Assembly: GCF_025460805.1 (NCBI RefSeq)
Contig: NZ_JAMXFJ010000004.1
Span: forward strand, 333,633 to 397,632
Reading direction: 5' to 3'
From: Microvirga sesbaniae
GTDB taxonomy: Bacteria; Pseudomonadota; Alphaproteobacteria; Rhizobiales; Beijerinckiaceae
DNA: 64,000 nucleotides
Shown here: piece by piece, positions 59,487 to 64,000 of the stretch
How positions within the stretch are numbered: the stretch's first letter is position 1
Layout: every line of letters starts with the position of its first letter
The notes under the pieces: model-generated
What the model was told of the DNA's origin: nothing
Database searches by the model: none
Seen by the model: the letters and a program-made list of their open reading frames with translations, nothing else
Program-made: the position numbers and the translations under genes

Positions 59487-59959
59487 TCACTCTCGACATC
59501 ATGATCGAGGCGGGAGACTGGGGCCGCCTCGATGACGCGGAGGCCCTCGCCCAGAAGGCCGCCCAGGCCGCCCTCGCGGTCACCTACGAGGCGGACGGCG
59601 CGTTCGAGGCGAGCGTCCTGCTCGCCGACGATGCCCAGATCCGGGAGCTGAACCGCACCTGGCGGGGCAAGGACAAGCCCACCAACGTGCTCTCCTTCCC
59701 GGCGCCGGAGCAGCCGGGCGCGACGGGCCCTCGCCATTTGGGCGATATTGCTTTAGCCTATGAGACGCTGGTGCGCGAATCCGAGGAGGAATCCAAGGAG
59801 CTCGCGCATCATTTTGCCCATTTGATCGTCCATGGAGTGCTGCATCTCCTCGGCTACGACCACGAGGTCGAGGCGGAGGCGGAGATCATGGAAGGTCTTG
59901 AGGTCAAGGCGCTCGCCACCCTCGGCATCGCCGATCCCTATCGCGATATGGCAGCATGA
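59483..59959 (+). CDS. ybeY: rRNA maturation endonuclease YbeY
   Basis: 158 aa zinc endoribonuclease. The metal ligands are H117-x3-H121-x5-H127 in HLIVHGVLHLLGYDHEVE. The rest of the fold is shown by LNRTWRGKDKPTNVLSFPAP and HLGDIALAYETL. It processes 16S rRNA 3' ends and takes part in ribosome quality control. The start is a GTG overlapping the phoH stop. Confidence 0.95.
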   Translation: MITLDIMIEAGDWGRLDDAEALAQKAAQAALAVTYEADGAFEASVLLADDAQIRELNRTWRGKDKPTNVLSFPAPEQPGATGPRHLGDIALAYETLVRESEEESKELAHHFAHLIVHGVLHLLGYDHEVEAEAEIMEGLEVKALATLGIADPYRDMAA

Positions 59960-59979
59960 ACGGCTGACAACCCAAAGCA

Positions 59980-61011
59980 ATGAACGAAGATCGAAGTCGT
60001 AGCGACCGACCTGTCCGAACCCTCACCGAGACAGACGACACACGCGACCACTGGTACGACCGGGTTCTGACCCGTCTCGGCCTGAAACCCCGCGAATCCA
60101 TCCGCCACGATCTTGAGGACGTCCTCGCGGAAACCGTCGAGGACACGGATTTCTCGCCCCAGGAGCGGGCGATGCTCAAGAACGTGCTCTCCTTCCACCG
60201 CATTCGCGTGGAGGACGTGATGGTGCCGCGCGCCGACATCGTGGCGGTGGCGGCCGACACCAACCTCGGCGAGCTGCTCAGCCTGTTCCGCACGGCGGGC
60301 CATTCCCGGCTGCCGGTCTATGGCGAGACCCTGGACGACCCCAAGGGCATGGTCCACATCCGCGACTTCCTCGATTTCATCGCCATGCGGGCCGATGGCG
60401 GGGCCGTGGCCGGATCCGGCCACGAGGCTCCCCTGCCGAGCCTCGGCCAGATCGACCTGTCGATGGCGCTCTCCTCCGCCAACATCCTGCGGCCGGTCCT
60501 GTTCGTGCCGCGCTCCATGCCGGCCATCGACCTGCTGGTGCGCATGCAGGCGACCCGGACCCACATGGCCCTCGTCATCGACGAATACGGCGGCACCGAC
60601 GGCCTCGTGTCGATCGAGGATCTGGTCGAGATGGTGGTGGGCGACATCGAGGACGAGCACGACGAGGATTCGACCCTCACGATCGTGCCGGCGGCCGACG
60701 GCACCTATATCGCCGACGCCCGCGCCAGCCTCGACGAGGTCAAGGAGGTGCTGGGCCTCGACCTCACCGAGGAGGAAGGGGCCGAGGACATCGATACGAT
60801 CGGCGGCTTCATCGTGACGCTGGCCGGCCGCGTCCCGTCCCGCAGCGAGGTGATCGAGGGGCCGTCGGGCCTGGAATTCGAGGTCCTCGACGCCGATCCG
60901 CGGCGCGTGAAGCGCCTGCGCGTCCATCGCCGCACCCCGGCCTCGACCGAGGTGGAGATCAGCGAGGGGCAACCGGTCGCGCCGCGCCCTGAAAGCGCTG
61001 CCGCGGAATGA
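59980..61011 (+). CDS. CorC/HlyC-family CBS-domain protein
   Basis: 343 aa with two CBS repeats (about 70-215: VEDVMVPRADIVAVAADTNL, GHSRLPVYGETLDDPKGMVH, VIDEYGGTDGLVSIEDLVEM) and a C-terminal CorC_HlyC domain (about 230-320, DIDTIGGFIVTLAGRVPSRS). There is no DUF21 membrane domain. In E. coli CorC is linked to magnesium and cobalt efflux; the direct role here is inferred. It lies 20 bases after ybeY and 13 bases before lnt. Confidence 0.91.
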   Translation: MNEDRSRSDRPVRTLTETDDTRDHWYDRVLTRLGLKPRESIRHDLEDVLAETVEDTDFSPQERAMLKNVLSFHRIRVEDVMVPRADIVAVAADTNLGELLSLFRTAGHSRLPVYGETLDDPKGMVHIRDFLDFIAMRADGGAVAGSGHEAPLPSLGQIDLSMALSSANILRPVLFVPRSMPAIDLLVRMQATRTHMALVIDEYGGTDGLVSIEDLVEMVVGDIEDEHDEDSTLTIVPAADGTYIADARASLDEVKEVLGLDLTEEEGAEDIDTIGGFIVTLAGRVPSRSEVIEGPSGLEFEVLDADPRRVKRLRVHRRTPASTEVEISEGQPVAPRPESAAAE

Positions 61012-61024
61012 GGCAGCTGGCGAA

Positions 61025-62626
61025 ATGAGTCTCCTGGCGAAGCGCGTCAGCCTCCTGCGGGGCTGGCGCCGCTGGCTCACGGTCTTCGCGGCTGGGGCCG
61101 CCGGCGCCCTGGCCATGCCGCCTTTCGGATTCCTGCCCGCCCTCGTCCTTTCCCTGGCGCCGGCAATCTGGCTCCTGGACGGCACCGTCAGGACCGGTCC
61201 GTCTCGCCGGGCCGCTGTCCGATCCGCTGCCCTTCTCGGCTGGTTCTGGGGCTTCGGCTATTTCGTCGCCGGATTGTGGTGGCTCGGCGCTGCCTTTCTC
61301 GTCGAGGCCGACGAGTTCGCCTGGGCCATGCCGTTCGGCGTGCTGGGCCTGCCCGCCCTGCTCGCCTTCTTTCCCGCCTTCGGCTTTGCCCTGGCGCGCC
61401 TGCTCTGGCTCCCGGATGCCGGGCGCATCCTCGCCTTCGCCTTCGGCCTCACGGTCAGCGAATGGCTCAGGGGCCATCTCTTCACCGGCTTCCCCTGGAA
61501 CAGCCCCGGAATGGCGCTCGGCCAGAACCCGTGGCTGATGCAATCGGCCGCGCTGGTGGGCCTCTACGGCCTCACCTTCCTGAGCCTCCTGATCGGTGCG
61601 GCGCCCGCCGTGCTGCTCACCGGCCCGACGGGGCGGGCCCGCTGGACCGCTCCTGCGGCCGCGGCCGGTCTCCTCGCCGGCCTTGCGCTCTTCGGCTTCT
61701 GGCGCGTCCCGCCCGAGGCCTGGCCGACCGTCCAGGCCGTGCACCTGCGCATCATGCAGCCCAACCTGCCGCAGGACGCCAAGTTCAACCCGCGCAACCG
61801 GGACGCCATCATGCGGCGCTACCTGGGTCTGAGCGCGAGCCCGCGCCGCGATGGCAGTCCGGCGGCGCCGACCCACATCGTCTGGCCGGAATCGGCGTTT
61901 CCCTTCCTGCTCCATCGCGACGCCGGCTCGCTCGCGCAGATCGCCACGCTGCTCGGGCCGGGCTCCGTTCTGATCACGGGCGCCGCCCGCATGGACGCAC
62001 CCCTGCCGGGTGAGGCCGCCGGCAAATTCTACAACGCCATCCAGGTGATCGACGAGAAGGGGACGATCATCGGCACCTACGACAAGGTTCATCTGGTCCC
62101 CTTCGGCGAGTACGTGCCGAAAGTTCTCGATGCCTTGATTCGGGCCGTGGGGCTGCGCCAGTTCGTGCACATCCCCGGAGGGTTCGAGCCGAGCGAGACG
62201 CGCACCACCTTGTCCATCCCGGGCCTCCCGCCGGTGGCTGCGACGATCTGCTACGAGGCGATCTTCCCGGGCGAGATTCTCGCCGCGGGCACCCGTCCCG
62301 ACCTGATCCTGAATCTCACCAACGACGCGTGGTTCGGGCAGACGCCAGGGCCCTATCAGCATTTCGCCCAGGCCCGTCTGCGGGCCGTCGAGGAGGGCCT
62401 TCCCCTGGTCAGGGCCGCCAACACGGGAATTTCGGCCGTCGTCGATCCTTTCGGCCGTGTCACGGCCGAACTCCAACTGGGAGTTGAGGGAGTTCTGGAT
62501 GCCGATCTGCCAGTTGCAGGCGCGCCTACTCTTTATAGCAAATGGGGCATGTTTTCTTTGACGGCCACGCTTTCGATCTGCTTAATCTTCCTGATTGCGC
62601 GTCGCAGGCACCCACCATTCCCATAA
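61025..62626 (+). CDS. lnt: Apolipoprotein N-acyltransferase Lnt
   Basis: 533 aa. An eight-helix membrane domain at the N-terminus (WRRWLTVFAAGAAGALAMPP, LLGWFWGFGYFVAGLWWLGA) is followed by a periplasmic nitrilase-like domain with catalytic E289 (VWPESAFPFLL), K354 (YDKVHLVPFGEYVP) and C409 (ATICYEAIFPGE). A final helix lies near 510-530. It N-acylates the diacylglyceryl cysteine of lipoproteins. It is followed by an XRE gene and metK as in other Hyphomicrobiales. Confidence 0.95.
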   Translation: MSLLAKRVSLLRGWRRWLTVFAAGAAGALAMPPFGFLPALVLSLAPAIWLLDGTVRTGPSRRAAVRSAALLGWFWGFGYFVAGLWWLGAAFLVEADEFAWAMPFGVLGLPALLAFFPAFGFALARLLWLPDAGRILAFAFGLTVSEWLRGHLFTGFPWNSPGMALGQNPWLMQSAALVGLYGLTFLSLLIGAAPAVLLTGPTGRARWTAPAAAAGLLAGLALFGFWRVPPEAWPTVQAVHLRIMQPNLPQDAKFNPRNRDAIMRRYLGLSASPRRDGSPAAPTHIVWPESAFPFLLHRDAGSLAQIATLLGPGSVLITGAARMDAPLPGEAAGKFYNAIQVIDEKGTIIGTYDKVHLVPFGEYVPKVLDALIRAVGLRQFVHIPGGFEPSETRTTLSIPGLPPVAATICYEAIFPGEILAAGTRPDLILNLTNDAWFGQTPGPYQHFAQARLRAVEEGLPLVRAANTGISAVVDPFGRVTAELQLGVEGVLDADLPVAGAPTLYSKWGMFSLTATLSICLIFLIARRRHPPFP

Positions 62627-62673
62627 AAACATGCTTCGACGATGCGCCAGTGTCGGCAAGGGGACAGGCCATA

Positions 62674-63087
62674 ATGAAGAAGTCGACGGGCTCGATCGAT
62701 AAGGAAATCGGAAGCAGAGTGCGGATGCGCCGTGTCTCGATCGGGATGAGCCAGGAGAAGCTTGGCGATATGCTTGGCCTGACCTTTCAGCAGGTTCAGA
62801 AATACGAAAAGGGCATGAACCGGATCAGCGTGGCCCGCCTCGTCGAGATTGCCAAGATCCTCAATGTCGAGATCGAGTTCTTCTTCGACGGCGTCAGGCC
62901 GGGGAAGGCCGAGGGCGGCTTCGCAGAAAGCGGCTCGCCTCCCTATGTGGCCGACATGATGTCGACCCCGGAAGGCCTGCAACTCGTCCGAACCTTCGCC
63001 AGCATCAAGAGCCCCCGGGTCCGCAAGAGCATCGTTCAGCTCGTCAGCTCGCTGGCCTCGCAGGAAGAGATTGAGCGTTCGTCATAA
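62674..63087 (+). CDS. XRE-family HTH regulator
   Basis: 137 aa. The HTH runs from EIGSRVRMRRVSIGMSQEKL through GLTFQQVQKYEKGMNRISVA, residues 10-66. The C-terminal part includes EFFFDGVRP and LVRTFASIKSPRVRKSIVQL, a pattern found in rhizobial regulators next to metK. Target genes are unknown; it may regulate metK or lnt. The ATG at 62674 has AAGGGGACAGG upstream. Confidence 0.87.
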   Translation: MKKSTGSIDKEIGSRVRMRRVSIGMSQEKLGDMLGLTFQQVQKYEKGMNRISVARLVEIAKILNVEIEFFFDGVRPGKAEGGFAESGSPPYVADMMSTPEGLQLVRTFASIKSPRVRKSIVQLVSSLASQEEIERSS

Positions 63088-63194
63088 AGAACACGTTCGC
63101 TTGACCTTTCCCTCCGCCTGCGGCATGAGCATGTTTCTGAGCCTGACATCTGTTACAGGTTAACCCATTATTCATTGCCTGAAGGAATCCTGTC

Positions 63195-64000
63195 GTGCGG
63201 CGTTCGAGCTATCTTTTCACGAGCGAATCGGTCTCCGAGGGACATCCGGACAAGGTATGCGACCGGATCTCCGATGCCGTTGTCGACGCTTATCTGGCTG
63301 CCGAGCCGGAAGCCCGCGTGGCCTGCGAGACGCTGGCCACCACCAACCGGGTCGTCATCGCCGGCGAGGTCCGCGGCCCTGAATCCATCACCAAGGACAC
63401 GGTGATCGAGCTCGCCCGGGACGCCATCAAGGACATCGGCTACGAGCAGGACGGCTTCCACTGGAAGACCGCCGACGTGTCGGTCTATCTCCATGCCCAG
63501 TCGGCTCACATCGCTCAGGGCGTCGACGCCGCCGGCAGCAAGGACGAGGGCGCGGGCGACCAGGGCATCATGTTCGGCTACGCCTGCAACGAGACGCCCG
63601 AGCTGATGCCGGCGCCCATCTACTACGCCCACAAGATCCTCGAGAACCTGACCGCGGCCCGCAAGGGCAGGGTCGGTGACGCGGCCAAGCTCGGCCCCGA
63701 CGCCAAGAGCCAGGTCACGGTGCGCTACGAGAACGGCAAGCCGGTCGCGGCGACCCAGATCGTCCTGTCGACCCAGCACCTCGACGAGAGCCTTTCCTCG
63801 GCCGACGTGCGCGCCATCGTCGAACCTTATATCCGCCAGACCCTCCCCGAAGGCTGGATCTCGCCCGACACGATCTGGCACGTGAACCCCACCGGAAAGT
63901 TCGTCATCGGCGGTCCCGACGGCGATTGCGGCCTCACCGGCCGCAAGATCATCGTGGACACCTACGGCGGCGCAGCTCCGCACGGCGGCGGCGCCTTCTC
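63195..64000 (+). CDS. metK: S-adenosylmethionine synthetase MetK, 5' part
   Basis: 268 codons visible, running off the right edge. The N-terminus [20 protein letters not shown], the ATP-loop [13 protein letters not shown] and the phosphate-binding [20 protein letters not shown] are present and intact. It makes SAM from methionine and ATP. The GTG at 63195 has AAGGA nine bases upstream and no better ATG exists. It follows the XRE gene by 107 bases, in which I cannot place a known SAM riboswitch. Confidence 0.96.
   Translation, partial: MRRSSYLFTSESVSEGHPDKVCDRISDAVVDAYLAAEPEARVACETLATTNRVVIAGEVRGPESITKDTVIELARDAIKDIGYEQDGFHWKTADVSVYLHAQSAHIAQGVDAAGSKDEGAGDQGIMFGYACNETPELMPAPIYYAHKILENLTAARKGRVGDAAKLGPDAKSQVTVRYENGKPVAATQIVLSTQHLDESLSSADVRAIVEPYIRQTLPEGWISPDTIWHVNPTGKFVIGGPDGDCGLTGRKIIVDTYGGAAPHGGGAF

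Noticed and set aside
63088..63194. Possible SAM riboswitch in the metK leader
   Set aside because: I see only a short CCTG...CAGG stem, with no matching SAM-II, SAM-SAH or other known consensus. A covariance-model search would be needed to support one.
1..64000. CRISPR array, prophage or insertion sequence
   Set aside because: No regularly spaced direct repeats with unique spacers, no integrase, transposase or phage structural proteins. The repeats present are short palindromes or contiguous tandem units.

Overview
The window is GC-rich chromosomal DNA from an alphaproteobacterium of the order Hyphomicrobiales (Rhizobiales). It is probably from the Methylobacteriaceae (Microvirga or Methylobacterium type). 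That call rests on the rhizobial gene orders lptC-lptA-lptB-rpoN-hpf-ptsN, irr/fabA-fabB-fabI and miaB-phoH-ybeY-corC-lnt-HTH-metK. It also rests on a ROSE-type RNA thermometer, an Irr-type iron control element, and many small palindromic repeats with a core common in rhizobial intergenic DNA. The genus is inference. I see no phage, insertion sequence, integrase or CRISPR array. Genes are dense on both strands and most long antisense frames are GC-driven shadows.

Layout. 1-5.0 kb: the start of a DUF2239 gene, recX with an overlapping PAP2 phosphatase gene, a class I aminotransferase, an orphan polyamine-type binding protein and a SIMPL-domain protein. 5.0-13.1 kb (minus strand): a chemoreceptor, then the cell-envelope and nitrogen-regulation block ptsN, hpf, rpoN, lptB, lptA, lptC and RNase D, with a composite repeat island between lptB and rpoN. 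13.2-18.0 kb: a single-domain response regulator divergent from an ECF sigma factor, a two-gene Hsp20 operon behind a ROSE thermometer, a small exported protein, a YihY membrane protein and a HugZ/DUF2470 protein. 18.1-24.7 kb: a LacI regulator with a perfect operator, a complete sugar-type ABC importer and an MGH1-like (GH63) glycoside hydrolase; together these look like a glucosylglycerate or related glycoside uptake and hydrolysis operon. 24.9-29.7 kb: a divergent aconitase, a TctC/Bug binding protein and a GntR regulator with two tandem winged helices, a candidate carboxylate catabolic cassette.

29.8-38.5 kb: tRNA-Leu(CAG), an NDUFA9-like reductase, a CysZ/EI24 membrane protein, an FAD amine oxidase, a Crp regulator, a D-2-hydroxyacid dehydrogenase, an SH3 protein, a DUF3096 miniprotein, GNAT and EamA genes, and irr. 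38.7-41.8 kb: fabA, fabB and fabI for unsaturated fatty acid synthesis and elongation. 42-49.9 kb: a PAS-GAF-PAS-GGDEF-EAL protein, a DsbA-like protein, murJ, trpS, a universal stress protein and nfuA, the last behind an Irr-type box. 50-54 kb: a decayed rutE-like pseudogene, tsaB, rimI, fur, plsC and a LysR regulator. 54-56.7 kb: a DUF1127 protein, a GST, and an MFS exporter divergent from an ArsR regulator with paired operators. 56.8-64 kb: miaB, phoH, ybeY, corC, lnt, an XRE regulator and the 5' part of metK.

The most interesting items are the MGH1-like hydrolase/ABC/LacI operon, the divergent aconitase cassette, the ROSE thermometer, the iron control element upstream of nfuA in a window that also encodes Irr and Fur, and the families of palindromic repeats that sit mostly just after stop codons.
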